DNA of 64,000 nt from Haloferax marisrubri (GTDB lineage Archaea; Halobacteriota; Halobacteria; Halobacteriales; Haloferacaceae). The notes under the pieces were generated by a model. The model saw only the letters and a list, made by a program, of their open reading frames with translations, was not told the origin of the DNA and did not search any database. The DNA lies in contig NZ_LOPW02000001.1 in assembly GCF_001469875.2 (NCBI RefSeq), positions 124,001 through 188,000 on the forward strand. Direction: 5' to 3'. This document shows positions 46,621 to 55,434 of the stretch, piece by piece (the first letter of the stretch is position 1; the number at the start of each line of letters is the position of its first letter). The position numbers and the translations under genes were made by a program.

Positions 46621-47283
46621 ATGAGTTGTATCGCTGAGTTCGTCGTTCGGAGTCCCGCCCTCCCGCTCACCCCGGCCATCGAACGCGTGCCTGCAATGCG
46701 ACTCGACGTCGAACAGTCCGTGGCGACCGACCCCGACCGCCCGGTGTTCTTTCTGTGGGCCAGCGGCGGCGACTTCGACGCGTTCGAAGCCGCGATGCGA
46801 GACGACGACACCGTCGGCGACCCGACGCTGATGGAGGCGCTTTCGGACCGGCGGCTCTACAGAGTGCAGGTCTCGGCGGCTCCCGAAGTCGTCGTCGCCC
46901 CGAGCGGCGGCGAAGTCGGCGCGTCCCGGCTCGACGCCCGGTTCACCGTCGCCGGCCTCCACGCGCGGATGCGCTTTTCCGGTCGGGAGGGACTCCTCCG
47001 ATACCGAGAGCTGTGTCGCCAGTCGGGGCTCGAAGTCACTGTCAGGCGACTCTCCCGCGGCGACGACCCGTCGGCGGAGCGCTACGGACTCAGCGAAAAA
47101 CAGCGTCGCGCCCTCGAACTCGCCGCGGCCCGCGGCTACTTCGAGGTCCCCCGCGGGGTGGCCCTGTCGGACCTCGCCGACGAACTCGGAATCTCACCGC
47201 AATCGACCTCGGAGCGGCTTCGCCGGGGGCTCGGCCAACTCGTCTCGGCGACCGTGACCTCGGAGGAACCGAGCGGTCGCTGA
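46621..47283 (+). CDS. Bat-type HTH transcriptional regulator
   Basis: A 220-residue protein: an N-terminal alpha/beta sensor-like part (CIAEFVVRSPALPL, FFLWASGGDFDAFEAAMRDD) and a C-terminal HTH_10 domain (YGLSEKQRRALELAAARGYFEVPRGVALSDLADELGISPQSTSERLRRGL), as in the bacterio-opsin activator family. It is a DNA-binding regulator whose target is unknown. The ATG opens the reading at MSCIAEF; the in-frame region upstream is the inverted-repeat element. Confidence 0.85.
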   Translation: MSCIAEFVVRSPALPLTPAIERVPAMRLDVEQSVATDPDRPVFFLWASGGDFDAFEAAMRDDDTVGDPTLMEALSDRRLYRVQVSAAPEVVVAPSGGEVGASRLDARFTVAGLHARMRFSGREGLLRYRELCRQSGLEVTVRRLSRGDDPSAERYGLSEKQRRALELAAARGYFEVPRGVALSDLADELGISPQSTSERLRRGLGQLVSATVTSEEPSGR

Positions 47284-47326
47284 GAGGCGGCGGGCGGCCG
47301 AAGGGCGGCGACCCCGACGCTCCGAC

Positions 47327-47797
47327 TCACACTTCGACGTGCTCGTGGTCGATGCCGAGGAACGACTCCGCGGTCTCGACCCAGTCGGCGAGCGTTCGGC
47401 GCCCCTCGGTTCGCTCGTGGGGATAGACGGCCTCGATTTCGTCGTCGCGGAAGACGATTCCCAGCGTCGGCGGAAGGACGACCGCGTCGTGTTCGGGACC
47501 CATCCGGCCCGACCCGACGGTCGCCCGCTCGTCGAGCGTCGGGAGCGCGACCCCCTCGTTTCGCGCCCACAGCCGACACTCGGCCAGTCGCTCGCGGACG
47601 ACCGCGTCGCGCTTCGTCGGCGCGGTGTCGGACTCAACGTCCACGTCGCGGTCCCACGTTCGGACGCACACGTCGTCGACGAGCCCCTCGTCAGCGAGCC
47701 GCTCCAGTCGGACGACAAGCGCCTGGTGTTCCTCGCCGAAGCCGTCCCGAATCGGACGAATCCACAGTTCTACCCGCCGTTCACTATCGGTCTGCAT
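47327..47797 (-). CDS. Conserved haloarchaeal hypothetical protein
   Basis: A 156-residue soluble protein (MQTDSERRVELWIRPIRDG...). It has a beta-alpha start, an internal helix (EEHQALVVRLERLADEGLVDDVCVRTW) and a C-terminal region (GSGRMGPEHDAVVLPPTLGIVF). ATG at 47809 would add MVRS; either start is possible. It converges on the HTH gene (43-bp gap). The family looks conserved in haloarchaea but I cannot assign a function. Confidence 0.6.
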   Translation of the reverse strand: MQTDSERRVELWIRPIRDGFGEEHQALVVRLERLADEGLVDDVCVRTWDRDVDVESDTAPTKRDAVVRERLAECRLWARNEGVALPTLDERATVGSGRMGPEHDAVVLPPTLGIVFRDDEIEAVYPHERTEGRRTLADWVETAESFLGIDHEHVEV

Positions 47798-47919
47798 GCT
47801 CCTCACCACCAGTAACAGATACGCTCGGGGGGTGAATAAGCCGAACTCATCCTTCCCGCCGACCGGGAATCGGAAACGCGCGGGCGACGCGTGACGCGGT
47901 CGAATCCGAGGGCGTGGGT

Positions 47920-47988
47920 GTCCGGACGGTGCGGTTGGGGTCGTCCGGACGGTGTGGTCGGGGGCGTCCGGACGGCGCGGCCGGGTTC
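47920..47988 (+). promoter_or_regulatory. Three 23-bp direct repeats with GTCCGGAC palindromes above a usp promoter
   Basis: GTCCGGACGG is repeated at 47920, 47943 and 47966, each beginning a 23-bp unit that is otherwise similar (TGCGGTTGGGGTC, TGTGGTCGGGGGC, CGCGGCCGGGTTC). Each unit starts with the perfect palindrome GTCCGGAC. The array ends immediately before GGTTTTATTCG (47989-47999), the TATA region of the universal stress gene at 48022. A 23-bp period is close to two helical turns, so three protein dimers could bind one face of the DNA. Confidence 0.6.
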
Positions 47989-48021
47989 GGTTTTATTCGC
48001 TCGGCGCGCGTCTGTGAGGGC

Positions 48022-48447
48022 ATGTTCGACCACATTCTCGTCCCCACCGATGGCAGCGACCACGCGGTCCGCGCCGCCGAGTACGCGGTCGACCTCGCGG
48101 CGACCTACGGGGCCGCCCTGCACGTCCTCTACGTCGTCGACGTCCGAACCGGCCACGCGGACGCGCCCGTCGACGACGATTCCCAGACGCGCGGAGAGGC
48201 GGCGGTCGGCGTCGTCGCCGACCGCGCGGCCGACCGCGACGTGCCCGTCGAGACGGAGATTCGGGTCGGCCTGCCGCACGAAACCATCATCGACTACGGC
48301 GAGGAACGCGACATCGACCTCGTGGTGATGGGCACCCACGGGACGAGCGGGCTGGAGCGATATCTGCTCGGAAGCGTCGCTGAGCGGGTCGTCAGGCTCT
48401 CTGACGTTCCGGTGCTGTGCGTGCCGCCGGCTGACGACGACGAGTGA
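48022..48447 (+). CDS. Universal stress protein, UspA family
   Basis: A 141-residue protein, MFDHILVPTDGSDHAVRAAEYA onward, with the ATP-binding signature DLVVMGTHGTSGLERYLLGSVAERVVRLSDVPVLCV (G-2x-G-9x-G/S). Cytoplasmic; members sense ATP and stress. A TATA-like TTTTATTC lies 25-30 nt above the ATG, so the transcript is probably leaderless, and the triple GTCCGGAC array lies just above that. Confidence 0.92.
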   Translation: MFDHILVPTDGSDHAVRAAEYAVDLAATYGAALHVLYVVDVRTGHADAPVDDDSQTRGEAAVGVVADRAADRDVPVETEIRVGLPHETIIDYGEERDIDLVVMGTHGTSGLERYLLGSVAERVVRLSDVPVLCVPPADDDE

Positions 48448-48502
48448 GGTGCGTCGCTCGGGACCGACAGACGAGCCGTGAGACGAGCGCGAGTGGCGAC
48501 CC

Positions 48503-48943
48503 TCAGCGGACGACCATCACGCTCATCGGCGCACGGCCGGAGACCAACTCGGCGACGCTGCCGAACAGCAGGTCCGTCTCGCCGGCGCGGCCGTGGCCGC
48601 CGAGGTAGACGGCGTCGACGCCCTCCCGGCGCGCGAAGTCGACGATAGTCCGTGCGGGGTCGCCGCGGAGGGTCTCGGTCCGGAGTTCCACGCCGCTCCC
48701 GTCGGCCAGCGCCGCGAGTTCGTCGAAGATATCCTCTGCGAGTTCGTCTGCGCGCTCGTACCACTCCTCGGAGCCGTGGAGCGGTTCCGTGCTGATATCT
48801 ACGTCGAGCGGTGCGCTGTAGCCGGGGTCGGTCGGGTCGATGACGTGCAGGGCGACGACCGTCGATTCGGCGTGCGCGAGGGCCTGTTCGAACGCTCGCT
48901 TCGACAGCGGCGAGCCGTCGACGGCGACGAGAATCGTATCCAT
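48503..48943 (-). CDS. Universal stress protein, UspA family
   Basis: A 146-residue protein, MDTILVAVDGSPLSKRAFEQALAHAE onward, with DAVYLGGHGRAGETDLLFGSVAELVSGRAPMSVMVV carrying the nucleotide-binding pattern. Two adjacent ATG codons (48943 and 48946) could both serve; the minus-strand CTTTTGTGTCG near 48970 lies about 26 nt above, placing the transcript start at them. It converges on the 48022 usp gene with 55 bp between stops. Confidence 0.88.
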   Translation of the reverse strand: MDTILVAVDGSPLSKRAFEQALAHAESTVVALHVIDPTDPGYSAPLDVDISTEPLHGSEEWYERADELAEDIFDELAALADGSGVELRTETLRGDPARTIVDFARREGVDAVYLGGHGRAGETDLLFGSVAELVSGRAPMSVMVVR

Positions 48944-49021
48944 CATGATTATTACTACGTCGTCTCGACACAAAAGCGCTCCCGCGCCGGGTTTTTCTCC
49001 GCGGCGTGTGAGTAGCCACCC

Positions 49022-49738
49022 GTGTTATCCGTCCCCGAACTGTTCGAATCGCCGCGCGACCGGTGGCGGACGCTCGCGCTCGCAGTCGTCGTCGTCGCCG
49101 TCGTCGCCGTCGTCGGGACGACGCTCGTCGACCGCTTCCCGTTTCTCGCCAACCCGACGGCGTTGCGGGCGTGGCTCCTCGGGTTCGGCGCGCTCGCGCC
49201 TCTCGCGTTCGTCGGCGTGCAAGTCGCGCAGGTCCTCGTCGCACCCATCCCCGGACAGGCGCTCGGGTTCGCCAGCGGCTACCTGTTCGGCGCGCTCTGG
49301 GGAACGGTCTACAGCATGGTCGGCATCGTCCTCGGCACGGCGCTCGCGGTGGGTCTCGCGCGGGCGCTCGGCCGTCCATACGTCGAGCGTGTCGTCACCG
49401 CCGACGCACTCTCGGTGTTCGACGACGCGATGGAGACCCACGGTTTGGCCGTCCTCTTTCTCGTCTTCCTCGTACCGGGGCTCCCGGACGACGCCATCTG
49501 CTTCGCCGCCGGCCTCACCGACATCCCGGTTCGCAGGGTCGTCCTCGTCGCGGCGGTGGGTCGGCTCCCCGGCTTCCTGCTCGTGAACCTCGCGGGCGCG
49601 GCCGCCGCCGACGGCAACGCCGAACTCACCGCGGTCTTCGTCGGCGCGTTGCTCGCGGCGTCGGTCCTCGGCTACCTCTACCGCGACCGACTCATGGGCG
49701 CGCTCGGCTCGCTCACGAGTCGAACAGCCGGTCGTTGA
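49022..49738 (+). CDS. TVP38/TMEM64 (VTT domain) membrane protein
   Basis: A 238-residue protein with six hydrophobic segments. The VTT core is visible: VLVAPIPGQALGFASGYLFGALWGTVYSMVGIVLGTALAVGLARALGRPYVERVV, then FLVFLVPGLPDDAICFAAGLTDIPVRRVVLVAAVGRLPGFLLVN, which carries the conserved polar residues of DedA-like proteins. Proposed roles in lipid or ion transport are not settled. GTG start at 49022. Its end overlaps the opposing P-type ATPase gene by 26 bases. Confidence 0.85.
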   Translation: MLSVPELFESPRDRWRTLALAVVVVAVVAVVGTTLVDRFPFLANPTALRAWLLGFGALAPLAFVGVQVAQVLVAPIPGQALGFASGYLFGALWGTVYSMVGIVLGTALAVGLARALGRPYVERVVTADALSVFDDAMETHGLAVLFLVFLVPGLPDDAICFAAGLTDIPVRRVVLVAAVGRLPGFLLVNLAGAAAADGNAELTAVFVGALLAASVLGYLYRDRLMGALGSLTSRTAGR

Positions 49739-52526
49739 GCCACACCAGACACAGGTTCGCGGCGAGGAACGGGACGAACGCGCCCGCGACCCAGCCCCAC
49801 TCAGTAAGCCCCAGCGGGACGACGCCGAAGAGGTCCGCGGCCGGCGTGTAGAGCAACACGAGGTGGAGCGCGAGCGACAGGCCGACCGCGCCGAGGAGCC
49901 ACGGGTTCGAAAGCGGCGACAGCCGGTAGCGGAGCCGAACCGACTGCGTGCGGACCAACTCGGCGGTGACGAGGAAGGTAAACAGCACCGTCTGGGCGAC
50001 GACGAGGTCGCCGGAGCGAGACAGCGCGTAGAAGAACACGCCGAGTCCGGCCCCGGTGAGCGCGACGCCGATACCGAGAATCGAGGCGACGGTCCGGCGG
50101 TCGAGGACGCCCTCGTCGCGGGGACGCGGCGGCCTGCGCATCACGTCGTTCGACTTGGGGTCCGCGCCGAGCGCGAGCGCGGGGAAGCCGTCGGTGACGA
50201 GGTTGAGCCACAGGAGCGCGACGGGCGTGATGACGAGCGCCGACTCGGACGCGAACACCGCGGGGAACAGCGCCGCGCCGAGGAGCGTCCCGAGGAAGAC
50301 GACGAACACCTCGCCGGCGTTCGCCGACAGCAGGTAGTTGACGAACTTGCGGATGTTGTCGAAGATGCCGCGGCCCTCCGCGATGGCGTCGCGGATGGTG
50401 ACGAAGTTGTCGTCGCGGAGCACCACGTCCGACGCGCCCTGTGCGACCTGCGTCCCGCGGTCGCCCATGGCGATGCCCACGTCGGCATTACCGAGCGCCG
50501 GCGCGTCGTTGACGCCGTCGCCGGTCATCGCCACCGTGTAGCCCGCGTCCTGGAGCGCCCGGAGGATGCGGACCTTGTGTTCGGGCGCGACGCGGGCGAA
50601 CACGTTGGTCTCCTCGACGACCTGGCCGAGTTCCTCGTCGTCCATGGCGGCCACCTCGGTGCCCGTGACGACCGAGTCGGCGTCGATGCCGACCTCGCGG
50701 GCGATGGCGCGGGCCGTCCGCGGGGTGTCGCCGGTCGCCATCGTCACCTGCACCCCGGCGTCGCGGCAGTCGGCGACCGCCTCGGCGACGCCCTCGCGCG
50801 CCGGGTCGGTCATGCCCTGTAATCCAAGGAAGACCAGTCCCGATTCGAGCGTCTCGTCGTCGGCGTCGGGGTCCGCCTCGGGGGCGTACGCGAATCCGAG
50901 CACGCGGAGCGCGTCGTCGGCGAAGGCGGTCACGGTCGCCTCGACGCGTTCGCGGCGCTCGTCGTCGAACGACTCGATTTCCCCGTCGACGAGGACGCGG
51001 TCGCACCGCGCGACGATTTCCTCGGGCGCGCCCTTCACGAGCGCGACGGGGCCGTCGCCGGGCGCGTCGAACGCGTCCACGACGACCGACATGCGCTTTC
51101 GCTCGGAGGTGAAGGGGACTTCGCGGAGCCTGTCGTCGGGGTCGCGCGAGCCGTCGAGGCCCGCGTCGGCGGCGGCGTTCACGAGCGCGACTTCGGTGGG
51201 GTCCCCGCGGTGGGCCCCGTCGTCGAGTTCCTTGGTGTCGTTACAGCGAGCCCCGCAGGACAGGAGCGCCGCGAGCGCCGGGTCCGGGTCCGACACGGCC
51301 CCTGCGTCGGGGGTCGCGTCGCCGTCTCCCGACGCGGCGGCAGTCGAGTCCGAACCACCGTCCAGTTCGACCGTCCGGTCGTCGGGGAGCCACGCGCGGG
51401 TGACGGTCATGCGGTTTTCGGTCAGCGTCCCCGTCTTGTCGGTGACGATGTAGTCCACCGCGCCGAGGCTCTCGACGACCGCGAGGTTGCGGACGAGCGC
51501 GTTGCGCTCCATGAGCGTCCGCGACCCGAGCGCGAGGGTGAGCGTGACGACCGCCGGAAGGCCCTCGGGGACGGCCGCGACGGCGAGCGTGACGGCGACG
51601 AGGAGCACGACCACCGGGTCGGTCGCGGTGAGGAACAGCTGGACCGCCGCGATGAGCAGGATGAGCGCGACGATGCCGACGCCGATGCGGCGGCCGAGGC
51701 GGTCGACCTCGATTTCGAACGGCGTCTCGCGCTGGCGGGCCTGTCCGAGTTGGTCGGCGATGGCCCCGAGTTCGGTGTCCATCGCGGTGGCGACGACGAC
51801 GGCCTCCGCGCGACCTCTGACGACGGTGGTCCCGGCGTGGAGGACGCTTCTCCGGTCGGCCAGCGCCGCGTCGGCCTCGACGGAGTCGGCCGCCTTGTCT
51901 ACCGGGGCGCTCTCGCCGGTCAGCGTCGACTCGTCGGCGCGGCAGTCGGCCGCCGTGAGAATACGGGCGTCGGCGGGGACGGCGTCGCCCGCTTCGAGGA
52001 CGACCACGTCGCCCGGGACGACCTCGGTCGCCGGGACCGCCCGAATCGAGCCGTCGCGTCGGACCGTCGCGTCGGGGGTCGCCATCTCCCGGAGCGCCGC
52101 GAGCGCCTGCTCGGCGCGGTAGTTCTGCACGAACCCGAACAGGCCGTTTCCGAGCAGGATGAGCAGGATGAGCGCGGCGTCGGTGTAACCCGGGTCGCGG
52201 CCGGGTAGGAGGCCGACGACGAGCGAGAGGCCGGCGGCGAAGAAAAGCAGGAGGATGAGCGGCCCGGTGAACTGCGAGACGAGGAGCGAAAGCGTCGAGA
52301 CGCCGTCTTCGTCGGCGAGTTCGTTCGGCCCCTCCTCGTCGAGTCGGCGGGCCGCGTCGTCGGCGTCGAGGCCGTCGCGGCTCGACTCGAGGCGCTCCAG
52401 CGCCGCCTCGCGTTCGAGCGCGTGCCACGGGACGTCTTCGCGTCCGCTCGCGTCCTCGGCCTCTCGATGCGCGGTTGCCTGCTCGTGCACAGTTCGACCG
52501 AACGACACGAGCGGACGTATGTCCAC
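49713..52526 (-). CDS. P2-type cation ATPase (calcium-type)
   Basis: A 937-residue P-type ATPase. Residue 363 is the phosphorylated Asp in VTDKTGTLTEN; 320-324 is PEGLP, the M4 ion-site motif of P2A calcium pumps (and some H+/Na+ pumps); TGES is at 203-206 and the hinge TGDGVNDAPAL follows. The N-terminal 30-75 region is a cation-ATPase N domain and the C terminus holds the last membrane helices. It should export a cation, calcium being the best guess. Start is uncertain: ATG at 52526 is only 10 nt from the AT-rich box, and GTG at 52508 fits a leaderless start better. Confidence 0.88.
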   Translation of the reverse strand: MDIRPLVSFGRTVHEQATAHREAEDASGREDVPWHALEREAALERLESSRDGLDADDAARRLDEEGPNELADEDGVSTLSLLVSQFTGPLILLLFFAAGLSLVVGLLPGRDPGYTDAALILLILLGNGLFGFVQNYRAEQALAALREMATPDATVRRDGSIRAVPATEVVPGDVVVLEAGDAVPADARILTAADCRADESTLTGESAPVDKAADSVEADAALADRRSVLHAGTTVVRGRAEAVVVATAMDTELGAIADQLGQARQRETPFEIEVDRLGRRIGVGIVALILLIAAVQLFLTATDPVVVLLVAVTLAVAAVPEGLPAVVTLTLALGSRTLMERNALVRNLAVVESLGAVDYIVTDKTGTLTENRMTVTRAWLPDDRTVELDGGSDSTAAASGDGDATPDAGAVSDPDPALAALLSCGARCNDTKELDDGAHRGDPTEVALVNAAADAGLDGSRDPDDRLREVPFTSERKRMSVVVDAFDAPGDGPVALVKGAPEEIVARCDRVLVDGEIESFDDERRERVEATVTAFADDALRVLGFAYAPEADPDADDETLESGLVFLGLQGMTDPAREGVAEAVADCRDAGVQVTMATGDTPRTARAIAREVGIDADSVVTGTEVAAMDDEELGQVVEETNVFARVAPEHKVRILRALQDAGYTVAMTGDGVNDAPALGNADVGIAMGDRGTQVAQGASDVVLRDDNFVTIRDAIAEGRGIFDNIRKFVNYLLSANAGEVFVVFLGTLLGAALFPAVFASESALVITPVALLWLNLVTDGFPALALGADPKSNDVMRRPPRPRDEGVLDRRTVASILGIGVALTGAGLGVFFYALSRSGDLVVAQTVLFTFLVTAELVRTQSVRLRYRLSPLSNPWLLGAVGLSLALHLVLLYTPAADLFGVVPLGLTEWGWVAGAFVPFLAANLCLVWLNDRLFDS

Positions 52527-52531
52527 CGGCG

Positions 52532-52539
52532 ATTTTTAC
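52532..52539 (+). promoter_or_regulatory. TATA box between P-type ATPase and formate dehydrogenase
   Basis: ATTTTTAC centred 26 nt before 52561. On the plus strand it puts the transcript start at the ATG of a 19-codon frame ahead of the formate dehydrogenase. Read on the minus strand (GTAAAAAT) it lies at a similar distance from GTG 52508 of the ATPase gene, so it might serve both directions. Confidence 0.4.
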
Positions 52540-52560
52540 CCCGCCGCAGCCGGCGGTACG

Positions 52561-52617
52561 ATGAATATCGTTCGGGTCACACGTTCGACTATGTGTGTGG
52601 TGTGTCAGCGTGCCTGA
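52561..52617 (+). CDS. Possible 18-residue leader peptide ahead of formate dehydrogenase
   Basis: ATG at 52561 to TGA at 52615-52617 encodes MNIVRVTRSTMCVVCQRA, in a different frame from the downstream enzyme and overlapping its GTG start at 52610. The ATG is at the predicted transcript start. It may be translated and couple initiation of the enzyme, or the ATG may be accidental. No function is claimed. Confidence 0.3.
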   Translation: MNIVRVTRSTMCVVCQRA

Positions 52618-54664
52618 GCGGGTAGCGGCATCGAGCGAGAGCGTCTGTCCGTACTGCGGCGTCGGCTGCGGCATCCGCTACGACGCCGGCCGCGGGAGCG
52701 CCGTCGGGTGGAACGGCCCGGTCAACACGCGGGGTGAACTCTGTCCCAAGGGGGCCGCGGCGTGGGACGTGGTCGAACACGACGAGCGCCTGACCACCCC
52801 GCTGGTGCGAGTGAACGGTCGGCTCGTCGAGGCGACGTGGGACGAGGCGTTCGACCGCATCGAACGCGAGTTCTCCCGAATCGTCGCCGACCACGGGCCG
52901 GACTCGGCGTTCTTCTTCTCGTCGTCGAACTGCACGAACGAGGAGAACTACCTGCTCCAGAAGACGGCGCGGGCGCTCGGGACGAACAACGTCGACAACT
53001 GCGCGCGGCTCTGTCACGCCTCGACGGTGGCGGCGATGGGCGACCGCTTCGGCGCGGGGGCGATGACGAACTCGCTTTCGGACCTCGGCGAGGCCGACGT
53101 GTTCCTCGTGACCGGCGCGAACCCCGCCGAACAGCATCCGGTCATCTTCCGGTCGTACCTGCTTCCGGCGCTCAAGTCGGGGACGACGATGATTCACGTC
53201 GACCCCCGCGAGAACCAGACGACGAAGGCGGCGGACATCCATCTCCCGGTCGAACCGGGCTTCGACATCCCGCTTCTCAACGCGATGGCCGCCGTCGTCG
53301 TCGAGGAGGGGCTGGTCGACGAGGCGTTCGTCGCCGAGCGGACCACGGGGTTCGAGGCGCTCCGCGAGCATCTCTCAGGGCTCGATATCGACGCGGAAGC
53401 CGAGCGCGCCGGCGTCGACCCCGCCGACCTCCGCGCCGCCGCGCGAGCCTACGGCGAGGCCGGCCGCGCGGCCATCTTCACCGGGATGGGAATGAGCCAG
53501 CACCACTACGGCACCGACAACGTGCAGGCGCTCATCAACCTCCCGCTCCTGACCGGCAACGTCGGGAAGGCGGGGACCGGGGTCAACCCCCTCCGCGGGC
53601 AGAACAACGTGCAGGGCGCGGGCGACGTGGGTGCGCTCCCGAACGTCCTGCCGGGATATCGACCCGTTACCGACGACGAGGCCCGCGCCGCCGTCGCCGA
53701 CGTGTGGGGGTTCGAACCGCCCGCTCTCCCGGGACTCACGGAGGTCGAAGCGACCCACCGCTTCGGCGACGAGGTGCGGGCGGCCTACGTCTTCGGCGAG
53801 AACCCCGCCGTGACGGAGCCGAACGCGAACCGCGTCCGCGAGGCGTTCGAGGCGCTCGACTTCTGTGTCGTCCACGACGTGTTCCCGACCGAGACGGCCG
53901 AATTCGCGGACGTGGTGCTTCCCGGGAGCGTCTGGGCCGAGAAGTCGGGGACGGTGACGAACACCGACCGACAGGTCATCCGCATGAACCGGAACGTCGC
54001 GCCGCCCGGCGACGCCCGCGCCGACCTCGACATCCTCCGGGAGTTCGCCGCCCGCGTGGCCGGCCTCGACGCGCCCGCGACACCCGAGGGCGTCTTCGAC
54101 GAACTCCGGCGAGTGACGCCTATCTACGCCGGCATGTCGTACGACGGCATCGGCACGGGAAGCCAGCGCTGGCCGTTCCCGGAGGGCGCGACCGAGGGGA
54201 CGGCTATCCTCCACGCCGACGCGTTCGCATCGGGGTCGAAGACCGCTCCGTTCCGGGTTGTCGAACACGTCGACCCGGCGGACCACGTCGCCGACGGCGA
54301 ACTCGTCCTCGTGACGGGGCGCGTCCTCCAGCACTTCAACAGCGGCGCGCTCACCCGCCGGTCGGGCGTGCTGATGCGGATGCGCGGCGAGGACAGCCTG
54401 CAGATTCACCCGGAGGACGCCGCCGCCCGCGGCATCGAAGACGGCGCGACCGTTCGCGTCGAAAACGACCGCGGCGAAATCACGGTCGCGGCCGAGGTGA
54501 CGCCCGCCGTCCGTCGGGGGACCGCCTTCGCCACGTTCCACTACGCGGAGCCGCTCGTGAACCGGTTGACCGGCGACGCGCTGGACCCGACCGCGAAGAT
54601 ACCGGAGTACAAACACAGCGCCGTCCGCGTGACGGTCGAGTCGGGGGTGGCGGCCGATGACTGA
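52610..54664 (+). CDS. fdhA: Formate dehydrogenase alpha subunit, Cys-type
   Basis: A 684-residue molybdopterin oxidoreductase. [4Fe-4S] ligands are C13, C16, C20 and C45 (CPYCGVGC and GELCPKG). The Mo-ligand region NNVDNCARLCHASTVA puts Cys135 where Escherichia coli FdhF has selenocysteine (VDCCARVUHG), so the enzyme is a Cys variant. Further signatures include GMGMSQHHYGTDN, PLLTGNVGKAGTGVNPLRGQNNVQGAGD and the C-terminal molybdopterin domain (TGRVLQHFNSGALTRRS). It should oxidise formate or reduce CO2; no beta subunit is adjacent. GTG at 52595 would add five residues. It overlaps yqeC by eight bases. Confidence 0.85.
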   Translation: MPERVAASSESVCPYCGVGCGIRYDAGRGSAVGWNGPVNTRGELCPKGAAAWDVVEHDERLTTPLVRVNGRLVEATWDEAFDRIEREFSRIVADHGPDSAFFFSSSNCTNEENYLLQKTARALGTNNVDNCARLCHASTVAAMGDRFGAGAMTNSLSDLGEADVFLVTGANPAEQHPVIFRSYLLPALKSGTTMIHVDPRENQTTKAADIHLPVEPGFDIPLLNAMAAVVVEEGLVDEAFVAERTTGFEALREHLSGLDIDAEAERAGVDPADLRAAARAYGEAGRAAIFTGMGMSQHHYGTDNVQALINLPLLTGNVGKAGTGVNPLRGQNNVQGAGDVGALPNVLPGYRPVTDDEARAAVADVWGFEPPALPGLTEVEATHRFGDEVRAAYVFGENPAVTEPNANRVREAFEALDFCVVHDVFPTETAEFADVVLPGSVWAEKSGTVTNTDRQVIRMNRNVAPPGDARADLDILREFAARVAGLDAPATPEGVFDELRRVTPIYAGMSYDGIGTGSQRWPFPEGATEGTAILHADAFASGSKTAPFRVVEHVDPADHVADGELVLVTGRVLQHFNSGALTRRSGVLMRMRGEDSLQIHPEDAAARGIEDGATVRVENDRGEITVAAEVTPAVRRGTAFATFHYAEPLVNRLTGDALDPTAKIPEYKHSAVRVTVESGVAADD

Positions 54665-55403
54665 GCAACCGGCGTCGCTGCCGACGCTCGCCGACGCCCT
54701 CGGCATCGGCCCGGACGACCTCGTCTGCGCCGTCGGAGCGGGCGGCAAGAAGTCGCTTCTCTACCGACTCGCCCGCGACCTCGACGGCGTGGTCACGAGC
54801 ACCGTCCGCATCCCCATCTTCGACGACGAGGTGGCCGAGGTCGTCGTCACGGACGACCCCGAGACCACGGTCGCGGAGACGCCGACCCGCCCGCTCGGCG
54901 TCGTGCCGGAGCGCGAGCGGTCCGACCGCTACCGCGGCTACGACCCGGCGACGGTCGACCGAATCGCGCGCGCCACCGACGACGTGGTGCTCGTCAAGGC
55001 CGACGGGGCTCGGTCGCGCTGGCTGAAAGCGCCCGGCGAGGACGAACCGCAACTCCCCGACACGGCCGACCTCGTCTGCCCGGTCGCCAGCGTCCGGGTC
55101 GTCGGCGAACCGCTCTCCGACGAGCGCGTCCACCGGCCGGAACTCGTCTCCGACGTGTCGGGGACGGCGGTCGGCGACGCGATATCCGAGTGGGACGTGG
55201 CCGCCGTGCTGTCGAACGACTGCGGCGGGATGAAAGGCGTGCCCGAGACGGCGCGGGTCGTCCCGGTGCTCAACATGGTGGACGACGAGCGACTGGCGGA
55301 GACGGCCGAGGAAATCGCGCGGTGGCTCAGCGAACATCCCCGCGTCGACCGCGTGGTGGCGACGTCGCTCGCCGCCGACGAGCCGGTCGTCGGGCTCTAC
55401 TGA
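54657..55403 (+). CDS. yqeC: YqeC-type putative selenium/molybdenum cofactor protein
   Basis: A 248-residue protein with a P-loop-like AVGAGGKKSLLYRLA, the YqeC segment VLVKADGARSRWLKAPGEDEPQLP, and LNMVDDERL. YqeC is an uncharacterised family whose genes accompany selenium-dependent molybdenum hydroxylases in bacteria. Here it overlaps a formate dehydrogenase whose active-site ligand is Cys, so the idea of selenium use is weakened, and a role in molybdenum cofactor handling is possible. I see no selenium pathway gene in the window. Confidence 0.75.
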   Translation: MTEQPASLPTLADALGIGPDDLVCAVGAGGKKSLLYRLARDLDGVVTSTVRIPIFDDEVAEVVVTDDPETTVAETPTRPLGVVPERERSDRYRGYDPATVDRIARATDDVVLVKADGARSRWLKAPGEDEPQLPDTADLVCPVASVRVVGEPLSDERVHRPELVSDVSGTAVGDAISEWDVAAVLSNDCGGMKGVPETARVVPVLNMVDDERLAETAEEIARWLSEHPRVDRVVATSLAADEPVVGLY

Positions 55404-55434
55404 CTCCCTGCGAGGACGACGCCCGCGAGGCGAC

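Noticed and set aside
52950-53060. Selenocysteine in the formate dehydrogenase
   Set aside because: The aligned position is a normal TGT cysteine codon (ARLCHAST) and there is no in-frame TGA.
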